Source of the DNA: Asanoa ishikariensis
GTDB lineage: Bacteria; Actinomycetota; Actinomycetes; Mycobacteriales; Micromonosporaceae
Direction: 5' to 3'
Length of the DNA stretch: 64,000 nucleotides
Assembly (NCBI RefSeq): GCF_900107455.1
Contig: NZ_FNQB01000001.1
Coordinates: 992,001 to 1,056,000, forward strand
The position numbers and the translations under genes are program-made. A model generated the notes under the pieces. It worked only from the letters and a program-made list of their open reading frames with translations. It searched no databases and had not been told where the DNA came from. Positions 1 through 9,518 of the stretch are shown here, in pieces (the first letter of the stretch is position 1; the number at the start of each line of letters is the position of its first letter).

Positions 1-1
1 G

Positions 2-1087
2 GAGGCCACGGACCTCGACATGCCGCACGTGGCCGAAGAGGCTCGCACATTGGCAGCCCGGCCGCCGCGCGTCTCCGACCGGCCCGCGCCACGGGCGGGC
101 GTCGTGCCTTCCTCCGGGCGCACTGGGGCGGGTCGAGACGGTGATGGCCCGGCGGCCTGGTCGCTGCCATGGGCGGATACCACGGTGGACGGCCCCGGCG
201 GCTTCGCCGCCGGTCCAGGGAAGGCGGGCGCTCCCGCCGCCAACACCGGATCTGCGGTCGCACACCGCTCCCCGGGCACCGGCGGCACGCCGCTGGCAGG
301 GGAGGACACGCTGCCAGCCGACACAGCGGTCGAACGCGCTCGTTCGGCGGGCGGGGGCGGTCTTGACGGCGCACCGGTCGACAGGGCTCTTCCCGCGGAC
401 GGCAGCGGCCGTGACGGCGCACCAGTCGACAGGGCTCGGTCCACGGGCGGCAGCGGTCTTGGCGGCGCACCGGTCGGACATGTGCGTCCCGCGGGCGGCG
501 GCGACCATGGCGTTGCGCCGGGTGATACGGCCGGAGCATCGCCGGCCGAGTTCCGCCGGGAGGGCGACGTGTGGCGTCTGGCGTTCGCCGGTCACGTGGT
601 GCATTTGCCGGACGCCAAGGGACTACGCGACCTCCATGAACTGCTGAGCCACCCTGGCGACGACATCGCCGTCGCGGTGCTGCTCGACCCGACGGCCGGC
701 CCCGAGTTGTTGGCGGCGCGCCGGATGGGCGGCGACCCGGTGCTCGACGACGAGGCCAAGGCCCGCTACAAGCGCCGGCTGAGCGAGCTGGACGACGCGA
801 TCGACCTGGTCGCCCAGCGGGGCGACGAGAGCAAGCTGGCCACGCTCGACGCCGAGCGCCGCGCGTTGATCGACGAGCTCCGCGCGGCAGCCGGGCTTGG
901 CGGCCGGACCCGCCGGCTGGGCGACGAGGCCGAACGCGCGCGAAAGACGGTGACGGCGCGAATCCGCGACACGTTGCGCAAAATCGACGAGCGACACCCG
1001 GACCTGGCCGCTCACCTTCGCGAAGCGGTCTCGACGGGTGCTACCTGCCGCTACGCACCGACCAGCACCACCACCTGGCGGCTATAG
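2..1087 (+). CDS. C-terminal part of a large ATP-binding/regulator-type protein (5' end outside window)
   Basis: The reading frame is open from the window edge, so the methionine at base 20 is probably internal. The first roughly 175 visible residues are low-complexity Gly/Ala/Pro/Arg/Asp with near-repeats built on GGxxxxGAPVDRA, which looks like a disordered linker. From about residue 180 the sequence becomes conserved: a beta-rich start (GDVWRLAFAGHVVHLPDAKG), a helical coiled segment (DEAKARYKRRLSELDDAIDL) and RRLGDEAERARKTVTARIRD, ending in TGATCRYAP. From memory, this tail closes many actinobacterial AAA/BTAD-like ATPases and cyclase-like regulators, where it resembles a winged-helix effector region. 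The ATPase part is not visible, so the role stays general. The tandem repeat array follows directly. Confidence 0.6.
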   Translation, partial: EATDLDMPHVAEEARTLAARPPRVSDRPAPRAGVVPSSGRTGAGRDGDGPAAWSLPWADTTVDGPGGFAAGPGKAGAPAANTGSAVAHRSPGTGGTPLAGEDTLPADTAVERARSAGGGGLDGAPVDRALPADGSGRDGAPVDRARSTGGSGLGGAPVGHVRPAGGGDHGVAPGDTAGASPAEFRREGDVWRLAFAGHVVHLPDAKGLRDLHELLSHPGDDIAVAVLLDPTAGPELLAARRMGGDPVLDDEAKARYKRRLSELDDAIDLVAQRGDESKLATLDAERRALIDELRAAAGLGGRTRRLGDEAERARKTVTARIRDTLRKIDERHPDLAAHLREAVSTGATCRYAPTSTTTWRL

Positions 1088-1101
1088 GCACCTCGGGCCG
1101 G

Positions 1102-1409
1102 CTTGACCGACTCGACCTGCCGCGGTCCCTTCGGCCTGGCGCCGAACGAGCACGCCAGGCCGGCTTGACCGACTCGACCTGCCGCGGTCCCCCGGCGTGG
1201 CGCCGAACAAGCACGTCAGGCCGCCTTGACCGACTCGACCTGCCGCGGTCCCCCGGCGTGGCGCCGAACAAGCACGTCAGGCCGCCTTGACCGACTCGAC
1301 CTGCCGCGATGCCCCGGGCCTGGCGCCGAACAAGCACGTCAGACCGCCTTGACCGACTCGACCTGCCGCGATGCCCCGGGCCTGGCGCCAAACACGCACG
1401 CCAGGCCGG
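1102..1409. repeat. Five-unit 61/62-bp tandem repeat array with a hairpin in each unit
   Basis: Five units begin at 1102, 1164, 1225, 1286 and 1348 (lengths 62, 61, 61, 62, 62), each opening with CTTGACCGACTCGACCTGCC. A truncated sixth start (CTTGACC) lies at 1410. Units 1 and 5 contain a hairpin of about 9-10 bp; in unit 1 the arms are CGGCCTGGCG (1132-1141) and CGCCAGGCCG (1153-1162) around an 11-base loop. The middle units keep the hairpin only with mismatches or G-U pairs. Short frames cross the array, but the alternating 61/62 spacing breaks any reading frame, so it is non-coding. The array fills most of the 355-bp gap between the gene ending at 1087 and the minus-strand gene ending at 1443. 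Confidence 0.9.
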
Positions 1410-1442
1410 CTTGACCTGCTGGTCTCGAAGCTCTGAGCTCCG

Positions 1443-1760
1443 TCAGATCGCTCCTAGCAACTTCGCGGCCGCAGTCAGAAGGAAGGCGATCGCGAAGATA
1501 TACATCAGGATTCGGTCGTGGGCTGCCGCGTTGGCCAGCGCCATGAAGGCGGTGGCAGGTCGGACCGGTGGGAAGGACGCAGCCTCTGATTTGGGCACCG
1601 GTTCGTCCGGCTGCGCTTCGGGTCCGGCAGCGTCAGGATCGGGCGCGCTGTGGGCTCCACCGACCGCCCCTTGTTGGCTGTGCCGCTGACGACGCCGGCT
1701 GCCACGAGGTCTCCGGCGATGGTGACTCTCGCCTGCGCTTTGCTCCTCCAGCTGCGACAT
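1443..1760 (-). CDS. Small hypothetical tail-anchored protein (105 aa)
   Basis: The start at 1760 follows an AGAAAGG ribosome-binding site about eight bases upstream. Residues 1-70 are polar, rich in Arg/His early and then in Pro/Ala/Asp/Glu, and probably disordered. Residues about 84-105 form one hydrophobic segment (RILMYIFAIAFLLTAAAKLL) ending almost at the C-terminus. The shape is that of a tail-anchored cytoplasmic-face protein. I do not recognise a family. The hydrophobic segment and RBS support a real gene, but the composition of the first half leaves room for doubt. Confidence 0.5.
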   Translation of the reverse strand: MSQLEEQSAGESHHRRRPRGSRRRQRHSQQGAVGGAHSAPDPDAAGPEAQPDEPVPKSEAASFPPVRPATAFMALANAAAHDRILMYIFAIAFLLTAAAKLLGAI

Positions 1761-2088
1761 CAGACGACCTTTCTCTGGGGCAGGGCAGTGGAACCGACTG
1801 TCCGGCGCGGACGGTCGGGCGCTTAAGAGACTCAGGCGTACGTGCTCTAGGGCTGGTCGGCTGCCGACGTCTTGGGGCAGGACATCAGGCCGCGAACGAA
1901 GATCATCGCCCTTTCATTTTTCGAAGGCATGAAATATTTCATGGCAACAAGAGGAGGCTACATATCACTCGAACTGGCGCCTAGATCGCGAAGTTTCGAT
2001 TCACTCGAACGAGTGCTGCGTCGGTCCGGATGGGCGTTCCCAGCCGACCGGTCGGGGACAGTCGTGCTCGCAGCAAACGGAAAAGAAC
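1761..2088. other. Intergenic region with AT-rich palindromes, no supported gene
   Basis: Between the small minus-strand gene and the DrrB terminator lies AT-richer DNA. It holds a perfect 16-bp palindrome CATGAAATATTTCATG (1928-1943), the repeated word TCACTCGAAC (second copy at 2001-2010), and the near-palindrome CACTCGAACGAGTG (2002-2015). A plus-strand frame from 1872 crosses the region but runs on through the terminator and antisense to the permease, so I do not call it. The palindromes could be regulator sites for the small gene at 1443-1760. Confidence 0.5.
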
Positions 2089-2112
2089 GGCCCCACGCCG
2101 AAGCGTGGGGCC
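2078..2112 (-). terminator. Rho-independent terminator of the DrrAB-type operon
   Basis: Read on the minus strand, a perfect 10-bp stem GGCCCCACGC/GCGTGGGGCC (2112-2089) closes on a TTCG tetraloop and is followed by GTTCTTTTCC. It lies 18 bases after the permease stop codon. Stem, UUCG loop and T-run together make this a strong call. Confidence 0.9.
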
Positions 2113-2129
2113 GCCGTCGAACGAACCGA

Positions 2130-2981
2130 CTACCGCCGGTTGTAGCGGTACATCGTGAGGAAGCCGAACACCGCCACGAAGCCGGCGCTCCAGGCGAACG
2201 TCCACATGATGCTCATGGCGTCAGGTGAGCCGGCCATCACCGAGCGGATGGCGTCGACCAGGTGCGTGATCGGGTTGACCTTGACGAAGGCCTGTAGCCA
2301 GCCCGGCATCGTGGACGGCTCGACGAAGACGTTGCTCAGGAAGGTCAGCGGGAACAGGACCAGCATGCTGACGCCCATCACCGACTTCTCGCTGCGCAGG
2401 ACCAGGCCGAACATGGTCCAGACCCACGAGAACGCGAACGAGAAGACGACCAGCAGGCCGATGCCGGCGGCTACGCCCATCACGCCGCCGTCTGGGCGGA
2501 AGCCCAGGATCAGGCCCACGCTCAGGATTACCAGGGCCGCCAGGATGTAGCGGAGGACGTCGCCGAAGATCATGCCGACCAGGGCTGAGGGGCGCCAGAC
2601 CGGGAGCGTACGGAAGCGGTCGAAGACACCCTTCTCAATATCGGTGTTGAGGCCTACGCCGGTGTACATCGTGATCATCACGACGCTGGTGACCATGATG
2701 CCGGGCAGGAAGAACTGCAGGTAGGCGCCCGTGCTGCCGGCCAGCGCGCCGCCGAACAGGTAGGTGAACATCAAGGTCATGATGATCGGGAAGGCGGTGA
2801 CGTCGAAGAGCTGCTCGGGTACGTGCTTGATCTTCAGCATCGCCCGCCAGCCGAACGTCACCGACGCCGACCAGGCGCTCGGCCTTGGCGGTCGGGCACC
2901 GGGCGCGAGGACCGCGCCTAGGGTCTCGGGCGACGGTACGAAGACGGTCTGTAGGTCAGTGGAAGTGGCGGCGGTGCTCAT
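2130..2981 (-). CDS. ABC-2 type multidrug/daunorubicin-resistance-like permease
   Basis: This is the membrane subunit of a DrrAB-type exporter: 283 residues, the usual length for DrrB, with a cytoplasmic N-terminal tail of about 55 residues and about six hydrophobic segments. The family signature region is visible as the first helix pair ([20 protein letters not shown]), FDRFRTLPV before the third segment, and [17 protein letters not shown] between the late segments. It starts at an ATGA overlap with the upstream ATPase stop, so the two are translationally coupled. Export of hydrophobic drugs or lipids is a family inference; the substrate cannot be read from sequence. Confidence 0.9.
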   Translation of the reverse strand: MSTAATSTDLQTVFVPSPETLGAVLAPGARPPRPSAWSASVTFGWRAMLKIKHVPEQLFDVTAFPIIMTLMFTYLFGGALAGSTGAYLQFFLPGIMVTSVVMITMYTGVGLNTDIEKGVFDRFRTLPVWRPSALVGMIFGDVLRYILAALVILSVGLILGFRPDGGVMGVAAGIGLLVVFSFAFSWVWTMFGLVLRSEKSVMGVSMLVLFPLTFLSNVFVEPSTMPGWLQAFVKVNPITHLVDAIRSVMAGSPDAMSIMWTFAWSAGFVAVFGFLTMYRYNRR

Positions 2982-3964
2982 CGGGCGGGCTCCATTTCAG
3001 CGGAGGGGGCAGCGGTCAGTGCCAGGAACACCTCGTCCAGGCTGGGCTGTCCGAGCGAGAAGTCGTCGACGACGATGCCCGAGGCGGCTAGCTCCGACAG
3101 CGCCCGCGCGGCCTGGGTGCTGGCTTCGAAGTCCGATCCGTCGACCCGGGCCGACAGCGAGACCGGATCGGCATCCGGCTCGACCGACGCGCCGAGCGCC
3201 CGCGCCAGCACCTCCAGCGCCTTCGGGCGGGCGCCGGCGTCGCGCAGTCGCACGTGGATGGTGCCCGAGCCGACCGACGACTTGAGCTCGCCGGGCGTGC
3301 CCTCGGCGATCACCTTGCCGTGGTCGATCACCGCGATCCGGGAGGCCAGACGGTCGGCCTCGTCGAGGTACTGGGTGGTCAGCAGGACGGTCGTGCCGTG
3401 CGCGACGACGGACCGGATGATCTCCCAGACCTGGCTGCGGCTGCGCGGATCGAGACCGGTGGTCGGCTCGTCGAGGAACAGCAGCTCAGGGGTGTTGAGG
3501 ATGCTCGCCGCGATGTCGATCCGGCGCCGCATGCCACCGGAGTACTTCTTCACCTGGCGGTCGCTGGCATCGGTCAGGCCGAACGCGGCCAACAGCTCCT
3601 CGGCCCGGGCCTTCGCGGCCGGCTTGCGGTGGCCGAGCAGTCGGGCCAGCAGGATCAGGTTCTCCAGGCCGGTCAGATCCTCGTCGACCGACGCGTACTG
3701 GCCGGTCATGCTGACCTTGCCGCGGACGGCGTTGGCCTCGCGCACCACGTCGTGCCCGAACACCCGGGCAGAGCCGCCGTCGGGGCGGGTCAGCGTGGCC
3801 AGCACCCGGACGGCCGTGGTCTTGCCCGCGCCGTTCGGGCCGAGCAGGCCGTAGACGCTGCCAGCAGGCACTGACAGGTCGATGCCGTCGAGTGCGCGGG
3901 TCTCGCCGAACGTCTTCACCAACCCCGCAGCCTCGATCGCGGGGCCGGTTGGGCGGTCACTCAT
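2978..3964 (-). CDS. DrrA-type ABC exporter ATPase
   Basis: The nucleotide-binding subunit partners the DrrB-like permease. I chose the ATG at 3964, which follows GGAGGGA, over an in-frame start 12 codons upstream without a site. The 328-residue protein shows Walker [10 protein letters not shown] (about 42-50), signature YSGGMRRR, Walker [17 protein letters not shown] and the switch region [16 protein letters not shown]. The C-terminal 90 residues match the DrrA extension with [10 protein letters not shown]. The operon lies just downstream of the ArsR/FMN-reductase genes on the same strand, but a separate promoter between 3964 and 3990 is not obvious, so cotranscription is possible. Confidence 0.93.
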   Translation of the reverse strand: MSDRPTGPAIEAAGLVKTFGETRALDGIDLSVPAGSVYGLLGPNGAGKTTAVRVLATLTRPDGGSARVFGHDVVREANAVRGKVSMTGQYASVDEDLTGLENLILLARLLGHRKPAAKARAEELLAAFGLTDASDRQVKKYSGGMRRRIDIAASILNTPELLFLDEPTTGLDPRSRSQVWEIIRSVVAHGTTVLLTTQYLDEADRLASRIAVIDHGKVIAEGTPGELKSSVGSGTIHVRLRDAGARPKALEVLARALGASVEPDADPVSLSARVDGSDFEASTQAARALSELAASGIVVDDFSLGQPSLDEVFLALTAAPSAEMEPAR

Positions 3965-3989
3965 GATGGTTCCCTCCGTTGACAAAAGA

Positions 3990-4559
3990 TCAAGAGACAT
4001 AGGGGTGCGCGGCGCGGCCGGACCGCAGCGTGCGGCCCCACCACGAGAGCTGATCGAGCAGGACCTGAGCCGCCTGTACGGGAGACTCCCCGGCCAGAAA
4101 AGCCTCGAGATCGTCGCCGCCGTCGAGCAGGTCGACGCCGACCCAGTCGCGGACCGAGACCGCGTGCAGGGCGGTGAAGACCGTGCGGAGCTGGTCGACC
4201 GCGTGCTGCCCGGCCGAGCGGCAGCCGTACGACACGAAGCCGACTGGTTTCGCGTGCCACTCGTCGTACGCGAAGTCGATCGCCTGTTTGAGCGAGGCGG
4301 GAAAGCTGTGGTTGTACTCGGGCGTCACCACGACGAACGCGTCGGCCCGGTCGACCTCGGCGGCGAACGCCGACATCTGCGGCGTCGCCCGTGCCGGATA
4401 GCCGGCGGGAAAGGTGAACGACGCGAGGTCGACGATCGCGACCGAGAGCCCGGCACGCCCGGAGGCCTGGGCGACGAACCAGCGTGCGATCCGGTCGCCG
4501 ACCCGCCCTTCGCGGGTGCTCCCGATGATCACCGCCAACCGCAGCGGCGCGTCGGTCAT
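3990..4559 (-). CDS. NADPH-dependent FMN reductase family protein
   Basis: This 189-residue protein has a flavodoxin-like fold. The phosphate loop [17 protein letters not shown] lies at about 10-25, and the flavin-contacting segment [20 protein letters not shown] in the middle is the family hallmark (PEYN). The start at 4559 follows GGGGAGG; an upstream in-frame start lacks such a site. It likely reduces FMN, quinones or other acceptors with NADPH in the cytoplasm. It lies 54 bases after the ArsR gene on the same strand, consistent with a regulator/reductase operon responding to a metal, arsenic or electrophile. Confidence 0.88.
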   Translation of the reverse strand: MTDAPLRLAVIIGSTREGRVGDRIARWFVAQASGRAGLSVAIVDLASFTFPAGYPARATPQMSAFAAEVDRADAFVVVTPEYNHSFPASLKQAIDFAYDEWHAKPVGFVSYGCRSAGQHAVDQLRTVFTALHAVSVRDWVGVDLLDGGDDLEAFLAGESPVQAAQVLLDQLSWWGRTLRSGRAAHPYVS

Positions 4560-4599
4560 GGTGACCACCTCCCCTCTCACAGGAGAGGCGCGAGACGGC

Positions 4600-4620
4600 C
4601 CGCTAGATGAGAACTAGCGG
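4600..4620. promoter_or_regulatory. Inverted repeat across the arsR stop codon
   Basis: A 7-bp inverted repeat CCGCTAG-N7-CTAGCGG includes the stop codon of the ArsR gene and precedes the FMN reductase. It may be an operator, an mRNA hairpin between the two genes, or chance. There is no T-run, so it is not a typical terminator. Confidence 0.35.
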
Positions 4621-4940
4621 CGCTCGCGGCGGCCGCGAGCCAGCTCCGTCTCCAGGGCGTCCAGCCGCTGGGTCCAGAACCGGCGGTAGCGCTCCAACCA
4701 GGCATCGACCTCCCGCAACGGGGTGGCGTCGACCGCGTAGAGGCGGCGGGTGCCGGCCGCGCGGACGGTGGTGAAGCCGTTGTCGCGGAGCACTCGAAGG
4801 TGTTGCGAGACGGCCGGTTGCGAGATGCCGAACTCCGCTTGGACGACCGCGCCGATCTCGCCGGCCGCGAGCTCCCCGTCGGCCAGCAACTCCAGGATCC
4901 GCCGCCGGACCGGGTCACCCAGGACGTCGAACGCGTGCAC
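4614..4940 (-). CDS. ArsR-family winged-helix repressor
   Basis: The 108-residue protein begins at GTG 4940 (VHAFDVLGDPVRRRILELLA), the normal ArsR/SmtB start register. The recognition helix region is FGISQPAVSQHLRVLRDNGF and the wing is AAGTRRLYAVD. No Cys residues occur, so it is not a thiol metal sensor; the WLERYRRFWTQRLDALE tail resembles the ArsR subgroup that represses small enzyme genes in response to organic signals. A promoter with TTGACT and TAGACA lies so close that the transcript may start at the GTG itself. It probably controls itself and the FMN reductase downstream. Confidence 0.9.
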   Translation of the reverse strand: MHAFDVLGDPVRRRILELLADGELAAGEIGAVVQAEFGISQPAVSQHLRVLRDNGFTTVRAAGTRRLYAVDATPLREVDAWLERYRRFWTQRLDALETELARGRRERR

Positions 4941-4948
4941 GTCTCGAC

Positions 4949-4975
4949 TGTCTAGCAGCCGGTTATATAAGTCAA
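4949..4975 (-). promoter_or_regulatory. Probable promoter of the arsR-like gene (leaderless type)
   Basis: On the minus strand TTGACT (4975-4970) is followed 15 bases later by TAGACA (4954-4949), and the GTG start at 4940 lies eight bases beyond. No ribosome-binding site precedes the GTG, which suits a leaderless transcript. The -35 lies just after the stop of the ABC-F gene. Confidence 0.45.
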
Positions 4976-4977
4976 GC

Positions 4978-6600
<1,623 letters not shown>

Positions 6601-6680
6601 GGCCAGAAAAGAGTATCCAACCCTTCGTCGATCTTGCGCTCCGTTTAGTGCGACGCCGCTCCGACCGGCAGACTGAGCGG

Positions 6681-7433
6681 GTGGTGACGACGTTGGCCAT
6701 CGACTGCGGGGGCGGTGGGATCAAGGCCTCGGTGCTCGACGAGGCGGGCACGATGCGGGCCCGGCCGTTGCGCGTGCCGACGCCGTACCCCCTGCCCACC
6801 GCGCTTTTCGTGAAGACCCTGCTCGACCTGGCCGCCCGGCTGCCCACGGCGGACCGGGTCACGGTGGGCATGCCCGGAATGATGCGACATGGCGTGGTCG
6901 TGGCGACTCCGCACTATGTGACCAGATCGGGCCCGCGTACGAAGGTCGACCCGGATCTGGTCGCCGACTGGCACGGGTTCGACGCGCAGGCGGGGCTGGC
7001 CGAGGCGTTCGGCACGCCGGTGCTGGTGCTGAACGACGCCGAGGTGCATGGTGCGGGTGTGGTCGCGGGTGCCGGACTCGAGCTCGTGATAACCCTGGGC
7101 ACCGGGCTCGGCTGCGCCCTCTTCGACGGCGGGGCGCTCGCGCCGCACCTGGAATTCTCACAGGCCCCGGTGCGTTGGGGCATGAGTTACGACACGTACA
7201 TCGGTGAGCACGAGCGCCGCCGGCTGGGCGACGCGTTCTGGTCCCGGCGGGTCCGCACCGTGGTCGACGGCCTGCGGCCCGTGTTTCTCTGGGACCGGCT
7301 GTACCTGGGCGGCGGCAACTCCCGGCTGGTCCGGCCGGAGCAGCTAGCTCGGATGGGTGACGACGTGGTCGTGGTGCCGAATACCGCCGGCATCCTCGGT
7401 GGTGTGCGGGCGTGGTCGCTGCGGCGACCCTGA
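6681..7433 (+). CDS. ROK-family / polyphosphate glucokinase-like sugar kinase
   Basis: The protein opens with the ASKHA phosphate-1 motif LAIDCGGGGIKASVLDEAG, followed by VTVGMPGMMRHGVV, the sugar-binding VLVLNDAEVHGAG with its catalytic Asp, and the phosphate-2 loop TLGTGLGCALFDGG. It lacks the Cys-rich zinc motif of ROK repressors, as actinobacterial polyphosphate glucokinases do. At about 250 residues it is the usual length. The start is uncertain: GTG at 6681 or 6684 fits the family, while an upstream in-frame start at 6648 adds residues unlike it. Glucose phosphorylation is likely; ATP versus polyphosphate preference is not decidable. Confidence 0.82.
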   Translation: MVTTLAIDCGGGGIKASVLDEAGTMRARPLRVPTPYPLPTALFVKTLLDLAARLPTADRVTVGMPGMMRHGVVVATPHYVTRSGPRTKVDPDLVADWHGFDAQAGLAEAFGTPVLVLNDAEVHGAGVVAGAGLELVITLGTGLGCALFDGGALAPHLEFSQAPVRWGMSYDTYIGEHERRRLGDAFWSRRVRTVVDGLRPVFLWDRLYLGGGNSRLVRPEQLARMGDDVVVVPNTAGILGGVRAWSLRRP

Positions 7434-7450
7434 GAAAGGTGGAGGTGGCA

Positions 7451-7816
7451 ATGGATCTCCTGGAGGAGTACCGCCGGGCGACCCTGTTCTTCGAAGCCGG
7501 TGACCCGACGGAGGCGGTGCGGCTGCTCGAGCCGATCGTCGCGGTGGAGCCCGACAACGCGTCGGTGCGCCAGTTGCTGGCCCGCGCCTACTTCCAGACG
7601 GCCCAACTCGGCCGCGCGGAGGAGCAGTTGCGGGTGCTGGTCGACCGGGACCCGAGCGACCACTACGCCCACCACGTGCTGGGCCGCACGTTGGAGCGCC
7701 AGGGCCGCACGTCCGAGGCGTTGACCCATCTGCGGATCGCCGCGGCGATGCACGCCGAGCACCCCGACTACGCGCAGGCGCTGGTGCGGGTCGAGTCGAA
7801 GGTCAAACCCCGGTGA
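7451..7816 (+). CDS. TPR-repeat protein
   Basis: The ATG at 7451 follows GGAGG with ideal spacing. The 121 residues form about three tetratricopeptide units: residues 10-43 (FFEAGDPTEAVRLLEPIVAV), 44-77 (LLARAYFQTAQLGRAEEQLR) and 78-111 (HVLGRTLERQGRTSEALTHL). There is no signal or membrane segment, so it should be a small cytoplasmic protein-protein adaptor. It overlaps the next gene by GTGA, and is likely cotranslated with it. The partner cannot be named. Confidence 0.85.
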   Translation: MDLLEEYRRATLFFEAGDPTEAVRLLEPIVAVEPDNASVRQLLARAYFQTAQLGRAEEQLRVLVDRDPSDHYAHHVLGRTLERQGRTSEALTHLRIAAAMHAEHPDYAQALVRVESKVKPR

Positions 7817-8067
7817 AGCTGAAACTGGACCTGCACGAGATCTACAACCGCGGCCACGACATCGATCGGGCGCTGCGCGGGATCATCGACGAGGCGGTGG
7901 CCAAGAAGGTCACCCTCGTCGAGATCATCCCGGGCAAGGGCTCGGGCGCGCTCAAGAAGAAGGTCCTGCGGTTCCTCGACCAGAAGGACGTCAAGCAGCT
8001 CTACCACCGGGTCGAGAAGGACTCGAAGAACTTCGGGCGGCTGTTCGTACACTTCAAGCACAAATAA
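7813..8067 (+). CDS. Small Smr-domain protein (84 aa)
   Basis: The GTG start overlaps the TPR stop codon (GTGA). The whole protein is one Smr domain: LDLHEIYNRGHDIDRALRGI carries the LDLH motif, and IIPGKGSGALKKKVLRFL matches the usual HGxGxGxLxxxV loop, but with PGKGSG in place of the His-Gly start. Smr domains bind or nick nucleic acids and occur in MutS2 and in stand-alone proteins. Here it stands alone and is coupled to a TPR adaptor. Whether it is a nuclease is uncertain given the altered loop. Confidence 0.85.
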   Translation: MKLKLDLHEIYNRGHDIDRALRGIIDEAVAKKVTLVEIIPGKGSGALKKKVLRFLDQKDVKQLYHRVEKDSKNFGRLFVHFKHK

Positions 8068-8145
8068 GGGGAATCTCCACATTCTGGTCCTGAATCGGGC
8101 ACGATCGCACCTGGGTGCGTCTCATGTCTGATTCGGGGGAACGGG

Positions 8146-9462
8146 ATGAGGGGACGAACGCTGCGCGCGGTTTTTGCGGCGGTACTGGGATCCGGGCTGG
8201 GCGTCGCGGCGCCGACGATCGCCAGCGCGGAGATGTACGTGAACGTCCTTCCGCTGAGCGTGCCCACGACGGCCGCCGAGTTCGGCAACCAGAGATGCGT
8301 GCCGGGGCTGGGCGGAGGCCCGTACGCGGACCGCGATGTCTGGGTCTTCGACCTCCGGGGCGACCGGTCCGGTGACTTCGTCTCGCTCAGCGGGACGTTC
8401 ACGACCCTGGACCAGCGGCAGGTCGGTCGCGAGGCGCCCAGCGCCGACGGTGGCGTCGACGGCACCCAGGCCTGGCTCGCGGTCGAGCGCGGCTCTCGGC
8501 TGACCGACGGGGTCGCGGCCATCACGGGTACGGCCCGCGACTTCACCATCGCGCACACCTGCCCGGCCGCGGCGGTCGGTCCGGTGATCGAGCCGGCGGC
8601 CCTCCGGGCACCGAAGCCGACGCCGAGCGTGACCCCGACACCGACACCCACACCCACCCCGACGGTGACGCCGACGCCCACGCCGACACCGACACCGACC
8701 GCCAATCAGGTTCCACACGGGACGGTCGACCCGGTCGAGCCGGACGCGAACCCCGCGCCGGTCGCTCCCGAGGCCCCGGCCGCCGGCGGCGTTGTCGACA
8801 CCAGCATCTCCTCGGGCTACAGCGACGTGCCCGGCACGGTCGCGAGCGACGGCCTGCCGAACAGCGGAGGCCCGTACACGGACGGCACCGTCCTCGACAA
8901 CAGCCCATCCGGGTACGACGGCGGCGCGGTCCCGAACGACCCGGGCGCGGTCCTCGGCGACGGCAGCGGCACCTTCAGCGACCCCGGCGCGGTCCTCGGC
9001 AACGACGGCGGCTTCAGCGACAACGGGAGCTACACCGACGGCGGCAGCTACAGCGACGGCGGCGGCTACAGCGACGGCGGCGGCTACAGCGGTGACAGCG
9101 GCGGTGGCGACAACGGCCTCGGCGACGCCGGTGGGGACAACGGCCTTGGCGACAGCCCCTCGGCCAGCCCCGTCGTCAACTCGCAGATCTCGCCGACGAC
9201 CGGCCTCAACTACAGCGGCTTCGGTTCGAGCACCACGGCCGACATCGAGAACCTTCCCAAGGCGCTGTCCTCGATCGAGCCGGGCCCGCTCGACAGCCCC
9301 GGCCCCGCAGCGGTCACGCTGCGGTCCGAGGACGGCAGCCTCACCACGCGCGGGACCGTCCTGAGCCTGACCGCGACCGGCGCCGCCTTCGTGCTGGCCG
9401 GGCTAGCGGTGACCATGTTCCGCCGCCGCAGCCGCGTGATCGGCCGCCACCGAGCGGCCTGA
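8146..9462 (+). CDS. Secreted, membrane-anchored surface protein with PT-rich and Gly-Asp-Tyr repeats
   Basis: The 438-residue protein begins with a signal peptide (RTLRAVFAAVLGSGLGVAAP, cleavage near ASA-E). A globular domain follows at about 30-150 with a Cys pair near residues 50 and 145. Then come a long Pro-Thr stretch (about 160-185, TPTPT units), a Gly/Asp/Ser/Tyr-rich region with SYSDGGGYSDGG-type repeats (about 265-340), and a C-terminal membrane helix near 405-425 followed by a basic tail FRRRSRVIGRHRAA. This is the layout of a wall-spanning surface protein, but I see no LPxTG-type sortase motif before the helix. The fold of the N-terminal domain is not recognised. A GCACC/GGTGC palindrome lies upstream at 8106-8119. 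Confidence 0.85.
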   Translation: MRGRTLRAVFAAVLGSGLGVAAPTIASAEMYVNVLPLSVPTTAAEFGNQRCVPGLGGGPYADRDVWVFDLRGDRSGDFVSLSGTFTTLDQRQVGREAPSADGGVDGTQAWLAVERGSRLTDGVAAITGTARDFTIAHTCPAAAVGPVIEPAALRAPKPTPSVTPTPTPTPTPTVTPTPTPTPTPTANQVPHGTVDPVEPDANPAPVAPEAPAAGGVVDTSISSGYSDVPGTVASDGLPNSGGPYTDGTVLDNSPSGYDGGAVPNDPGAVLGDGSGTFSDPGAVLGNDGGFSDNGSYTDGGSYSDGGGYSDGGGYSGDSGGGDNGLGDAGGDNGLGDSPSASPVVNSQISPTTGLNYSGFGSSTTADIENLPKALSSIEPGPLDSPGPAAVTLRSEDGSLTTRGTVLSLTATGAAFVLAGLAVTMFRRRSRVIGRHRAA

Positions 9463-9471
9463 TCCGTCCCG

Positions 9472-9513
9472 CATCGGGCCCCGCCGCCGGAAAGCCGGCC
9501 GCGGGGCCTGATG
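9472..9513. terminator. Bidirectional terminator hairpin between convergent genes
   Basis: A long GC-rich hairpin with outer arms CATCGGGCCCCG and CGGGGCCTGATG and an AAA-containing loop fills the 56 bases between the surface-protein stop (9462) and the M28 peptidase stop (9519). There is no clear T-run on either side, so it is an intrinsic terminator by position and stem strength only. Confidence 0.7.
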
Positions 9514-9518
9514 CGCGC

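Noticed and set aside
1102-1409. CRISPR array
   Set aside because: Units are directly tandem without unique spacers and no cas genes occur.
1872-2228. Plus-strand frame of 118 codons
   Set aside because: It runs through a clear minus-strand terminator and antisense to the DrrB-like permease, with non-protein-like composition at its end.
8700-9370. Plus-strand frames in the surface-protein gene rich in Ser/Thr/Arg
   Set aside because: Shadows of the repeat-rich real gene in other frames.
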